From contig NZ_CP094460.1 in the NCBI RefSeq assembly GCF_022809715.1, positions 2,480,001-2,544,000 on the forward strand: 64,000 nt of DNA, given 5' to 3'. Below, piece after piece: positions 1 to 8,153 of this stretch (its first letter is position 1; each line of letters begins with the position of its first letter). This stretch comes from Burkholderia pyrrocinia. GTDB taxonomy: Bacteria > Pseudomonadota > Gammaproteobacteria > Burkholderiales > Burkholderiaceae. Both the position numbers and the translations under genes were made by a program. The notes below the pieces were generated by a model that did not search any database, was not told where the DNA came from, and saw nothing but the letters and a program-made list of their open reading frames with translations.

Positions 1-494
1 GCTCCCGCGGCACGTACCGGTGCATCCAGTCGAGCTTCGATTCGCACCCGATCTGGATCGCGACCCGGCTATCCGCCTCCGACGGCATCCGGCTCCAGTT
101 ACATGTCTGCCGTCGTATTCCGAACGTGTGGAGCGGACATACGAATGCCGGCGCGACGTCGGTCGTTTGAAGCAGACATCGCAGGTTCGGGCACAAAAGT
201 GATTGGTGCAAGGCTTGCACAGTTGGCCGGTGAGCGACCGAAGCGAGGGTTTTGCGCATGACTTCGGTCGGGAATTGTCAGATTCATCTAACAATCAACG
301 GTTTAAAAATACAGATTTGGCAATTTCGTACAAGTACGAGTATATATGGCCGGTTGATTAAAATTCGTCCTATATCCCGCCAGGCACGAGTCATCGAAAA
401 TAGCGTCAGTGGAATTGATCTTCCACACATCGAATTCCGATTAATTCATCGCAATTCGATTCCTGAAACGCAATTTTTAAATAGAGATCATTCG
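1..494. other. Upstream region of the pilus locus
   Basis: No convincing intact gene. From about 290 the DNA becomes clearly AT-rich, unlike the GC-rich surroundings, and it probably holds the promoter and leader of the major pilin. Minus-strand bases 1-95 read as an open frame (...GCESKLDWMHRY...) that looks protein-like and could be the edge of a transposase OrfA relic, but this is weak. Confidence 0.4.
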
Positions 495-1022
495 ATGAAA
501 CTCAGCAAACTCGTTCTGGCACTGGGCGTAACTGGCGCACTGTTCGGCATCGCACATACGGCACAAGCCGAACCCGTGTCGAAGAAAATCACGCTGACCG
601 CACAGATCAACGACGCCATCTTCGTGTCGAAGCCGGACGGCTCGACCTGGTACAGCACGGAAGAACTCGAAGCCAACGACTACACGCAAACGAAGTTCTC
701 GAAGACGCTGCCGGTTCGCGTGTGGACGAAGAACGCTGACTTCAACATTTCGCTGGCGCAGCCGCTGAAGATGTCGAGCGGCTACTACGAAATGAAGAAC
801 GCCAAGGTTCAATTCACCAGCCAGGCGGGCGACTCCGAAGTCAAGTTCGGCGCGCAGCAGAAGATCACGCAAACGACCTCGGGCAACGGCGGCTTCGACG
901 AAATCCACAACCTGAAGATCAACGTCGATGCGCCCACGCAAGTCGGCAACCAGACCACCAACGGCAGCTACAGCGGCGATCTCGTGATGGTGTTCGAGCC
1001 GGTCGCATCAGCGGCTCCGTAA
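495..1022 (+). CDS. CS1-type (alpha) fimbrial major pilin, CblA-like
   Basis: Predicted 175-residue secreted pilin that would polymerise into the pilus shaft after export and chaperone/usher handling. A typical signal peptide (MKLSKLVLALG...AHTAQA, cleavage near residue 24) is followed by a beta-rich body with no cysteines, as in CS1/cable pilins, ending in a VFEP motif shared with the two minor pilins downstream. The ATG at 495 is chosen because it gives a clean signal peptide; the frame is open much further upstream but that part is AT-rich leader. An intrinsic terminator-like hairpin follows immediately, which fits a pilin expressed in excess over its usher. Family assignment is by recognition of sequence and gene order. 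Confidence 0.85.
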   Translation: MKLSKLVLALGVTGALFGIAHTAQAEPVSKKITLTAQINDAIFVSKPDGSTWYSTEELEANDYTQTKFSKTLPVRVWTKNADFNISLAQPLKMSSGYYEMKNAKVQFTSQAGDSEVKFGAQQKITQTTSGNGGFDEIHNLKINVDAPTQVGNQTTNGSYSGDLVMVFEPVASAAP

Positions 1023-1043
1023 GCCAGGTAAGCGGGCTGATGA

Positions 1044-1069
1044 GAAGCCCCGTCAGGGGCTTCTTTTTT
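1044..1069 (+). terminator. Hairpin terminator/attenuator after the major pilin
   Basis: 8-bp stem GAAGCCCC / GGGGCTTC with a GTCA loop, followed by a run of six T. It lies between the major pilin and the usher, so partial read-through would set the pilin-to-usher ratio. Confidence 0.8.
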
Positions 1070-1127
1070 ACGCCGTCTCAAGAATAAATCGCGTGTCCAT
1101 CCTTCCAAACCCGCCATAAGAGATAAC

Positions 1128-3425
1128 GTGTTCGCCGATCAAGTTCCCTTCCGATTCAACAAGCTGTGGCTGGGTGCGTTCCTTTTTGTTTCGTCGCATT
1201 CATTTGCAGAGCTTAAGGTCTCGTACGGAGTGCCTGAAGGGTTCAGCGCGGCCGAGATGGATGACAGCGCGAATTATGTAGCGACATTCAAAGGACGGAC
1301 GCTGCCAGGGTTCATCGGCTATTCGCAGGCGGATGGCGCCCTCTCGTTCGATGCGGGAAAGTATGAGGAAAACGGCGTTTCTGCGGAGGACATCCGCACC
1401 TTAACGAACGTCGTTTCGCAACTGGATTACAAGCGTTGCAGCAAGGGCTGCGACGTCGAGGTCGACGGTTACTACGTCACCGTCGACAAGATGAAGCGGT
1501 CGATTTCGATTCGCGACAAGCGCGAAGATTATGTCGCGCCGCAGACGAGCCTGGGCATCGTCAACAATCAGTCACTGGACTTGCGCGCCGCGTCAGATGG
1601 CTACCGGGCCGCGAACGTCAACGGCAACACCTGGGTCGGCCTGCCGTCGCAGAGCTTCGGCTACGTGAGCTGGTACGCGAACCAGACGTCGTCGCGTTAC
1701 GGCAGCGGCGGTACGCGTGGCGTATCGTCGTATTACCTGCAAAAGAACTTTGCCAGCACGTATGTGCGGGCGGGCAAGCAGAACAACATCGACTATGCGT
1801 CGGGGTCGGTCAGTACGCTGCTTTCGCCGAGTTTCGACCAGTTCGTGACGGTCGGCAGCCAGACAAACCTGCAGGTCAACAACAATTCCGGGGCGCTGAT
1901 TCTCTATGCGACCGCGGAAGGGAATTACGAGTTTTACCGCAGCGGCCGCCTGATCATGAAGCGGCCGGCCGCGATCGGTCGCAACGAGATCAGCTTCGCC
2001 GATCTTCCGGGCGGCTACTACTCGGTGGAAGTGCGTCTCGTCGACCGCAACGGCAACGTGGTCGCCCGCGAAACCCGCGAAATCAACAACCTCAACTTCG
2101 GGGCAAGGGGCGACGGCAATTCGTGGCATGTGACGGCCGGCAAGGACATGGACGAAGGCGGGTTTCTGGTCGAGGCCGGCCTGAGCCGAAACCTGAAGCA
2201 GTTCTATGTGAACGCGTCGATGCTTGCGGCGCACGACGGGAAATGGGCCGCGGAAGTAAACGTGACGCGCCCGACGCAAATCGCCGGCATCGACGTCGCG
2301 CCAACGCTCGGCGTGCTGAGCGGGGAGAGGGGCGTCGGCGGTTACGCGAACATTTCGCTGGCGAGCGAAGCGCTCGGCAGCCTGATGGTGAGCCGTTACC
2401 AGAACACCGACGTGTCGCGCTTCTACCAGGGGCAGCCGAGCACGGCCGTGTCTTACAGCCGCACCATCCGCAAGGCGACCGTCGGCTACAACTATCACCA
2501 GTCGAATTCCGGTGCGGCCCATCAGGCGGAAGTGCGCTGGAACTATCGGCCGAACGGTCTGTGGGCCACCTTCGCGCTGGGTGTGCAGAAGGGTGGCTTC
2601 CAGCGCGGCAACGGCGGTTATGGCGTGTACTTCAATATGACCATGATGCTGGACAAGGTGCAGGCGAGCTTCAGCGCCGCGCATTCCGGCGGGCAGACGC
2701 AGTTCAGCGGCGATGTCCGCAAGGATTTCCAGGACAGCTTCGGCACGTCGTCGATCGGGTTGAACGCGAACCGCATCGGCAACGACTACGGCGTCAACGT
2801 ATACGGCAGCCGTTCCGGCACGCGCGGCGACGCGTCGCTGAACCTCGGCCACAGCAGCGCGGGCAGCAACGTCGACTTCAACTACAGCGGCATGGTGGCA
2901 GCGAACAAGGACGGCATCGCGCTCGGGCGCTACAGCTCGAGCGGCAGCGCGATGCTGCTGAAGACACCGAAGCTCGACGGCATGAAATACGGCTTCAACG
3001 TCGAGGGTGCCCCGGTTGCGGGCGACAGCACCTATGCGGTGCCGCTGAACGCATACAACGATGTCGCGTTCGCCCGTGTGCAGAGCAGCAGCCAGGATCT
3101 CGACATGAACATCGAGGTGCCGGCGAACATCGTCCGCGCGCATCCGGGGCAGGTGTATTCGGCGAAGGCGCGAGTCGACATCAACATGATCTACAGCGGC
3201 TTCCTGACGGACGCCGACGGCAAGCCCATCGACGGGAAAGTGGTGGAAACCGGCGATACGGTCCACCGGAACGGACTGTTCTCGATCGTCAGCAAGAAGA
3301 TGCTGAGCACGGTCACCGTGCAGCGCGACGATCGCCGTTATAGCTGCGACCTGAAGGACGCGAAGGGCAGCAATTACAGCTGCAAGCTCACGACCGATAC
3401 GAATGCAGGAGAGGAAACGAAATGA
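1128..3425 (+). CDS. CS1-type outer-membrane fimbrial usher
   Basis: 765-residue usher forming the outer-membrane pore that accepts chaperone-subunit complexes and assembles the pilus. It starts at a GTG preceded by an A/G-rich site and has an N-terminal signal peptide ending near SFAE. The body is typical of CooC/CblC ushers: N-terminal periplasmic domain with a cysteine pair (KRCSKGCD), a long central region of alternating polar/aromatic beta strands, and a C-terminal domain with a cysteine pair (YSCDLKD...YSCKL). Length is in the usual range for CS1 ushers, shorter than FimD. Its stop overlaps the next gene's start (ATGA), so the chaperone is translationally coupled. Confidence 0.9.
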   Translation: MFADQVPFRFNKLWLGAFLFVSSHSFAELKVSYGVPEGFSAAEMDDSANYVATFKGRTLPGFIGYSQADGALSFDAGKYEENGVSAEDIRTLTNVVSQLDYKRCSKGCDVEVDGYYVTVDKMKRSISIRDKREDYVAPQTSLGIVNNQSLDLRAASDGYRAANVNGNTWVGLPSQSFGYVSWYANQTSSRYGSGGTRGVSSYYLQKNFASTYVRAGKQNNIDYASGSVSTLLSPSFDQFVTVGSQTNLQVNNNSGALILYATAEGNYEFYRSGRLIMKRPAAIGRNEISFADLPGGYYSVEVRLVDRNGNVVARETREINNLNFGARGDGNSWHVTAGKDMDEGGFLVEAGLSRNLKQFYVNASMLAAHDGKWAAEVNVTRPTQIAGIDVAPTLGVLSGERGVGGYANISLASEALGSLMVSRYQNTDVSRFYQGQPSTAVSYSRTIRKATVGYNYHQSNSGAAHQAEVRWNYRPNGLWATFALGVQKGGFQRGNGGYGVYFNMTMMLDKVQASFSAAHSGGQTQFSGDVRKDFQDSFGTSSIGLNANRIGNDYGVNVYGSRSGTRGDASLNLGHSSAGSNVDFNYSGMVAANKDGIALGRYSSSGSAMLLKTPKLDGMKYGFNVEGAPVAGDSTYAVPLNAYNDVAFARVQSSSQDLDMNIEVPANIVRAHPGQVYSAKARVDINMIYSGFLTDADGKPIDGKVVETGDTVHRNGLFSIVSKKMLSTVTVQRDDRRYSCDLKDAKGSNYSCKLTTDTNAGEETK

Positions 3426-4108
3426 ACATGAATTTGCGAACCATGCTTCCCGCGCTGTGCGGGCTGCTGCTGGCGACGATCCAACCGGCCCACGCCGAAG
3501 GCGAGCTGATGGTGATGCCCGCGACGACCAAGGTGTTCAACGCGCACGAGCAGAAGGTGACGGTGAAGAACATGGGCGATGCGCCGCTCTATCTGAACGT
3601 GTCGGTACAGAAGGTCACGAACCCGGGCAAGACGCCGGAAAACAAGGTCGCGCTGGGCGATCTCGAGCACCCCGGCGTGCTGGCGAGCCCGGACAAGCTG
3701 ACGCTCGGCCCGGGCCAGACGCGCGCGATCGTCCTGAAATCGCTCGCTGAGCCGGAACAGGAAGCGCTGTACCGCTTGTACATCCTGCCGGTACGGTCCC
3801 TCAAGGTCGATGACGCGCCGCAGGACAAGATTACGGCGCCAATGTCCGTCGCGATCGGCTACGGCGTGCTCGTGCGGCACATGCCGCCGCCGGGCAAGCA
3901 GCAGTCGGGCTGGACGCATCGCTGCGAGGGTGGCGGGATGACGCTGGAGAGCACGGGCAATATTCGCCAGATCTTCAATGACGTGAAGATCGGCCAGTCG
4001 GCTTCCCCGCAGACTGTTGCCGTGTTCCCAGGCACGCCGCAGCATTTTGAGACCAAGCGGATGTCGTTGCGCGTCGACGAAAAGCCGATGACGCTGGAAT
4101 GCCCGTGA
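3422..4108 (+). CDS. CS1-type periplasmic pilus chaperone (first copy)
   Basis: 228-residue chaperone with signal peptide (MNMNLRTMLPALCG...PAHA). Two immunoglobulin-like domains are expected. The N-terminal one shows the family pattern of a beta strand with VKNMGDAPLYLNVSVQKV and a GQTRAIVLK strand; the second domain carries a cysteine pair (HRCEG...LECP). It would hold pilins by donor-strand complementation in the periplasm and deliver them to the upstream usher. Start overlaps the usher stop by 4 bases and its own stop overlaps the next gene, so this is one operon. It matches the CooB/CblB role, with two more copies downstream. Confidence 0.88.
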   Translation: MNMNLRTMLPALCGLLLATIQPAHAEGELMVMPATTKVFNAHEQKVTVKNMGDAPLYLNVSVQKVTNPGKTPENKVALGDLEHPGVLASPDKLTLGPGQTRAIVLKSLAEPEQEALYRLYILPVRSLKVDDAPQDKITAPMSVAIGYGVLVRHMPPPGKQQSGWTHRCEGGGMTLESTGNIRQIFNDVKIGQSASPQTVAVFPGTPQHFETKRMSLRVDEKPMTLECP

Positions 4109-4578
4109 TGAAACACAAGCGGCGTTGGGCGCTGGGTATGCTCGCTGCGCTGTGTTGTACCAGCAGCATGGCCGCGGGCATTTTGAAGTTGTCCCGCACG
4201 GAACTGACGCTGTCGCCGGACAAGCCGGTGCCTGAACTGTGGGCCGAGAACGTTGGGGATACGCCGTTGTACCTCGATGTGACGCAACAACTGGTCACGA
4301 ATCCGGGAGAAAGCCCGGAACGTCTGTTGCCAGTTTCTGAAGCGCCGAGTCCAACACTGCTGGTATCTCCAAACCGCCTTACTCTGGCGCCAAGGCAGAA
4401 ATATCGAGTGATGCTGAAAGAACTTGGCACACCGACGCAGGCGCAGGTATGGCGTCTGACGTTCCGGCCGAGAGAGCGGATTGTTGTAGATGCGGTTGAC
4501 ATATCAGGGACACAGGCACCGCTTGTTATCAGCGTCGGATATGGCGTCGTGATTTATCAGATGCCTCGTCAGAGGTAA
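4108..4578 (+). CDS. Second CS1-type chaperone, shortened to one domain
   Basis: 156-residue protein with signal peptide (MKHKRRWALGMLAALCC...SMAA). It aligns by eye to domain 1 of the upstream chaperone (VGDTPLYLDVTQQLVTNPG; MPRQR at the end where the full copy has MPPPGKQ) but stops where the second immunoglobulin-like domain should begin. Full chaperones here are 223-228 residues. The ATG at 4108 is preferred over 4099: it overlaps the previous stop (TGATG), has GGAA upstream and yields a proper signal peptide. Either a functional one-domain accessory chaperone or a 3'-truncated duplicate. Confidence 0.75.
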   Translation: MKHKRRWALGMLAALCCTSSMAAGILKLSRTELTLSPDKPVPELWAENVGDTPLYLDVTQQLVTNPGESPERLLPVSEAPSPTLLVSPNRLTLAPRQKYRVMLKELGTPTQAQVWRLTFRPRERIVVDAVDISGTQAPLVISVGYGVVIYQMPRQR

Positions 4579-4618
4579 CCGCAGCCGGATTGTCGTGATC
4601 TTAGGCAGAGGAGTTCGA

Positions 4619-4984
4619 GTGAAAACGTCAACGCTATGTTCGGGATTGATCGCGCCGGCCCTCGCACAGTCGCAGGTTGTCAATCTCACCGGCAAGACCA
4701 AGAGCAAGACCACCGCCTACTTAACTCCGCGGGATGTGCTGACTGTAGCGGACGACAAGGGCGGTTGGTTCGAAAGCAGGCTGGAAATGCGGCAGACCGG
4801 CGGTTGGACGATGCCTTACGAGGGGCAGGCAAGACTGAAGATTTTGTCGACGAGTGAGGATTCGGTCGGATATCACACGGTCGATATTTCGGCTTATCCA
4901 CCGGAAGAGGATTTCAAGAGCACGGCCGGCATCTATGGCGGCGTGTTGTCGATGAGGTTCGAACCAGTAGTCAAGGCGCCGTGA
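4619..4984 (+). CDS. Minor pilin copy with internal deletion (probably decayed)
   Basis: 121 residues from a GTG start with AGAGGAG upstream. It is a paralogue of the 182-residue pilin at 6067: starts (VKTSTLC), body (GKTKSK, DDKGGWF, MPYE, ISAYPPE) and ends (FEPVVKAP) match. It lacks about 57 residues in the middle and about 4 in the hydrophobic core of the signal peptide, both in-frame losses. The shortened signal sequence and missing strands make a functional subunit doubtful. The upstream frame is open to 4595 but the conserved start is at 4619. Confidence 0.7.
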   Translation: MKTSTLCSGLIAPALAQSQVVNLTGKTKSKTTAYLTPRDVLTVADDKGGWFESRLEMRQTGGWTMPYEGQARLKILSTSEDSVGYHTVDISAYPPEEDFKSTAGIYGGVLSMRFEPVVKAP

Positions 4985-5050
4985 CAGGGATGTATCTGGC
5001 GGTCGTGCTTCTATGAAGCTAACGAAAGATCGAATAACACGAGTGATGGT

Positions 5051-6058
5051 ATGAACGGGATGGTTAGAGGCGTAAAGGTCGGTGCGTGGTGCAATCTATC
5101 CAGGGTTGGAGTGGTGTTGTGTCTGATGGCTATTTCTAAACTCGCAGTGGCCTTGGAATTGACCGATCTAATTAGTGGTTATAGGAATTGTTCATGGATT
5201 GATCAGGGGGACGGGACGAGCAAGATAAAGCTGGATATCGACTTTAAAGATTCTTCTGGTCATACGGGGAAATGGGCGTTCGTCTCGCGATCAATAATGA
5301 TTTCTACGTATGATAAAAATGGAACTGTCGGTCCGAGTAGCGAAATAGTCCCTAAAAGCGATGTAACTATGGGATCGGCGGCACCCTCTCGTGTTTGGAC
5401 GCCATCGGACAATTCGTATTCGATGTATTATGGCGGGGGCAGCTGGAACAACGGCAATCAGTTCTCGGGCAACGTTGTGATCCGGATTAATAACGAGAAG
5501 GTTGCAGCATGGCCGGGTATTGCCGTTCGGGCTGGAAATTACACGCAGGGGTATGATTATGGCGAAATCACTGGAGCTGCCTATATAGCGCGTGGTGACC
5601 TAAACGGAAGCTGCCTAGTCATCAAGGATCCGGGCACACCGCCCCCCCAGCCGATCGCGATGACCATGTCGGCTCCGGACTGGGATCTTGGCGAATTGCA
5701 GGAGGGGGATTCGACGAAGACGTTCTCCAATAGTTCGGAGAAACTGTGCGTCAGTTACTCGGGAGCAGCGATACGCGGCAAGAATTTCATTATCAATGCG
5801 AGCAACGCTAATGGCGTTGCCAGCAACCGCTATCGCCTCAAAAACCTGAAGGATGCATCGCAACTCGTACCTTACAGCCTGACGCTGGACAGCGGCACGT
5901 CGAATGTGTCGCTGCCGAATGCGAGCAAGACGTCGCTGCCTCTCGATAGCTCGGGCAAAACCTGCTTTGTTCCGACCTTCAAGACGACGGTCGATCCGAC
6001 CGTGAAAAGCGGAGATTACAGTGATGTGCTGACGTTCACTGTCGTCACCAAATCGTAG
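5051..6058 (+). CDS. CS1-type pilus tip adhesin / minor subunit (CblD-like)
   Basis: 335-residue protein with signal peptide (hydrophobic VGVVLCLMAISKLAVALE). The N-terminal half (to about residue 195) would be the receptor-binding domain; the C-terminal half is pilin-like, with WDLGEL and cysteines in EKLCVSYSG and GKTCFVPTF typical of CS1 tip subunits. A proline linker (PGTPPPQP, about residues 195-202) joins them. The N-terminal half is much more AT-rich than the rest of the locus, and the GC change falls at the linker, which contains a C7 run (5642-5648). Suggests domain replacement. Operon position between two pilin copies supports a tip role. Confidence 0.8.
   Translation: MNGMVRGVKVGAWCNLSRVGVVLCLMAISKLAVALELTDLISGYRNCSWIDQGDGTSKIKLDIDFKDSSGHTGKWAFVSRSIMISTYDKNGTVGPSSEIVPKSDVTMGSAAPSRVWTPSDNSYSMYYGGGSWNNGNQFSGNVVIRINNEKVAAWPGIAVRAGNYTQGYDYGEITGAAYIARGDLNGSCLVIKDPGTPPPQPIAMTMSAPDWDLGELQEGDSTKTFSNSSEKLCVSYSGAAIRGKNFIINASNANGVASNRYRLKNLKDASQLVPYSLTLDSGTSNVSLPNASKTSLPLDSSGKTCFVPTFKTTVDPTVKSGDYSDVLTFTVVTKS
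5642..5648 (+). repeat. C7 homopolymer in the adhesin linker
   Basis: Seven consecutive C residues encode part of the Pro-rich linker of the tip adhesin. A one-base slip would truncate the protein before its pilin domain, so this is a candidate phase-variation site; 7 is near the lower limit for efficient slippage. Confidence 0.5.
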
Positions 6059-6066
6059 GAGATCTC

Positions 6067-6615
6067 GTGAAAACGTCCACACTCTGTAACGCGCTGATTG
6101 CGCTGCTGTTCGTGCCCGCCGTCGCGCTGCCGCAGACCGTGAACCTCAAGGGAAAGACCAAGAGCAAGATCACCGCGCACGTGACTCAGCGGGACATGCT
6201 GACCGTGACCGACGACAAGGGTGGCTGGTTCGACAAGGGGCTGGAAATGCAGCAGCTCGGTGGCTGGACGACGCCGTATGAAGTGCAGGCGCGGTTGAAA
6301 GTCGTATCGACGAGCGGTGTGTTCCAGGTTCGCATGGACGACCCGCTGACGATTCGCAACCAGTCCAACGCCGCCCAGGTGTTCCGGTCGCCGAAGGTGC
6401 TCCTCGGTAACGAAGGCGGGAATCCGAAGGCACTGTCGGTCGGCAAGAACGTGCAGTTCCAGAACCCGGCGCCGCCTGTGGCCGGTACGGACTCGGTGGG
6501 CTACTACGGTCTGGCCATCTCGGCCTATCCGCCGGAAGGCGACTTCAAGAGCACGGTGGGTACATACTCCGGCGTGTTGTCGATGACATTCGAGCCGGTC
6601 ATCAAGGCGCCTTGA
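6067..6615 (+). CDS. CS1-type minor pilin (full-length copy)
   Basis: 182 residues from a GTG with GGAG upstream (8 bases after the adhesin stop). Signal peptide MKTSTLCNALIALLFVPAVA is followed by a beta-rich pilin body (KITAHVTQRDML, DDKGGWFDKG, SAYPPEGDF) ending in MTFEPVIKAP, like the major pilin's MVFEP end. It is the intact parent of the deleted paralogue at 4619. Likely a shaft or adaptor subunit assembled by the chaperones here. Confidence 0.8.
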   Translation: MKTSTLCNALIALLFVPAVALPQTVNLKGKTKSKITAHVTQRDMLTVTDDKGGWFDKGLEMQQLGGWTTPYEVQARLKVVSTSGVFQVRMDDPLTIRNQSNAAQVFRSPKVLLGNEGGNPKALSVGKNVQFQNPAPPVAGTDSVGYYGLAISAYPPEGDFKSTVGTYSGVLSMTFEPVIKAP

Positions 6616-6667
6616 TGACCGATCGTCATGCCCGGCGCGCCCCAATCTTCCACTGATTGACTGATAC

Positions 6668-7339
6668 ATGCACATGAAGCAGCTTTCTTCCGTATTCTTC
6701 GGCGTTTGCGCGGCGGCCTGCCTGTCCATGTCGGCGCCATCGTTCGCCGCGATCGACCTGATGCCGAAAGAAGTGGAGGTCGACGCGAAGGCGACGAGCG
6801 TGCAAGTGATCAACAACAGCGATCGGCCCGAGTACGTGAGCATTTCGCTGTCGCGTCTGCTCAACCCGGGCGTGCCGCTGGACGATGAGCGGCTCGAGCC
6901 GGTTGGCGAATCGGCGCATCCGTCCATCTATGCGTATCCGTTCCGCATGACGCTTTCGCCTGGTCAAACGAAGACGATCACGCTCAAGCCAGTGCGAGCG
7001 GTCGAGACGGAGACCGTTTACCGGCTCGACGTCAAGCCGGTCGTCAAGGTGCTGGGGACCGAGAAAAAGGCGGCGACCGCCAATATCGTCGTCAATCTCG
7101 GATTCAGCGGATTGGTTCGCCAGTTGCCCGCGAAAGAGCGCCGGACGCTTTCCGTCACGTGCGAAGCCGACGGTGCGCGCGTAACCGCGACAGGTACCGT
7201 GCGCTACCCCGTAACGGGTGCCGAAGCGGACGGCCAGAAGCTCGACGATTTCAATGTCTATCCGGGCGTGCCGCTGCCCGTGCATGGGCGCGTCGTGAAG
7301 ATTCCGGGGCATCCGGCGTGTGAAGGCCACGCGGGATAA
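6668..7339 (+). CDS. CS1-type periplasmic pilus chaperone (third copy)
   Basis: 223-residue chaperone; signal peptide about 28 residues (…SMSAPSFAA). The first domain has the INNSDRPEYVSISLSRLLNPG and SPGQTKTITLKP strands that match the chaperone at 3422, and the second domain has cysteines VTCEADG and HPACEG. No strong ribosome site precedes ATG 6668 (a second ATG is at 6674). It sits last in the locus, 52 bases after the minor pilin, and may be dedicated to the adhesin and minor pilin cassette. Confidence 0.85.
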   Translation: MHMKQLSSVFFGVCAAACLSMSAPSFAAIDLMPKEVEVDAKATSVQVINNSDRPEYVSISLSRLLNPGVPLDDERLEPVGESAHPSIYAYPFRMTLSPGQTKTITLKPVRAVETETVYRLDVKPVVKVLGTEKKAATANIVVNLGFSGLVRQLPAKERRTLSVTCEADGARVTATGTVRYPVTGAEADGQKLDDFNVYPGVPLPVHGRVVKIPGHPACEGHAG

Positions 7340-7767
7340 TTCGACGTTTCGATGCGGAATGGGCAACCGCTCCATTCGCATATCGCCTGCATTCTCCGAA
7401 TGACACGGCGCGTACCCTTGGACGCTGATGTGCGGGCCGACCGACAGGCTCGCAATCGTCCAACCTCGCCTGTCGAGCGCGACCAGCGCGACGATCAGCA
7501 CGAACGCGGGGCCACCCCACGGTAGACCCGCGCAAACCCTTCCGGCGTGCCGTAGCGCATCTGCAGCAACGGGATCGCCGCGATGGCGGCAACGGCGATG
7601 GTGCCCCATACGGGTGACGGGCGAGGCCGTCATCGATGGCATCGAATACGGGCACATGCGTCACGGCATATGCGCGTGGGACAGCGATCCGGCATGCACC
7701 GGCGCTCATTGACGCGATGCACGAGCATGCCGCGCATCGAGGCGCGGCATCATTGCCCGCCTGTTGC
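7340..7767. other. Intergenic region with possible gene debris
   Basis: No intact gene. On the minus strand, protein-like stretches lie in successive frames (for example AIPLLQMRYGTPEG and GGPAFVLIVALVALD), as in a frameshifted membrane-protein gene. GC-rich shadow frames can look the same, so this stays tentative. Confidence 0.35.
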
Positions 7768-8100
7768 TCAGCCCTTTGCGACGACGTCGATGCGCAGCGC
7801 TTCGCCGCCGGCGACGATCGCGAGCAGTCGATCGACGTTCGGGTGCGCGCCGGGGCGGTTGCGTGCGTCGGCGGTGTGCTCCGCGAACACGGCGAGGCCG
7901 TGCTCGGCAGCCTTCGCGTCGAGCGCGCCGAACGCCTGCTTCAGGTAGTGGTACACAGCGAGCGAACCCTGCTTGCCGGGCTGGTTCTCGATGCTGGCGA
8001 CCACGTCGCCGTTCGCGCCGACGAGATCGATGCGCGCGATGCCGTCGATGGCCGGCAATTGCGCGAGGTTGTCCTTGAATACTGGGGTAGCTTGAATCAC
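7768..8100 (-). CDS. DUF2322-family protein
   Basis: 110-residue cytosolic protein beginning MIQATPVFKDNLAQLP and ending LRIDVVAKG. I recognise it as resembling DUF2322, a small conserved family in beta-proteobacteria without assigned function. The start is taken as the GTG at 8098-8100, which has GGAG eight bases upstream; the frame is open upstream but that part is arginine-rich shadow. It lies 53 bases downstream of the flavin reductase in the same orientation and may be cotranscribed with it. Confidence 0.65.
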   Translation of the reverse strand: MIQATPVFKDNLAQLPAIDGIARIDLVGANGDVVASIENQPGKQGSLAVYHYLKQAFGALDAKAAEHGLAVFAEHTADARNRPGAHPNVDRLLAIVAGGEALRIDVVAKG

Positions 8101-8153
8101 TGAAAACACTCCGTCGGTTCGGTCTTGGGCCAATGAGGATGGCCGGCCGTATC

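Noticed and set aside
1593..3266. Long minus-strand frame opposite the usher
   Set aside because: Arginine/valine/histidine-rich composition typical of the antisense of a GC-rich gene; no start context and no family pattern.
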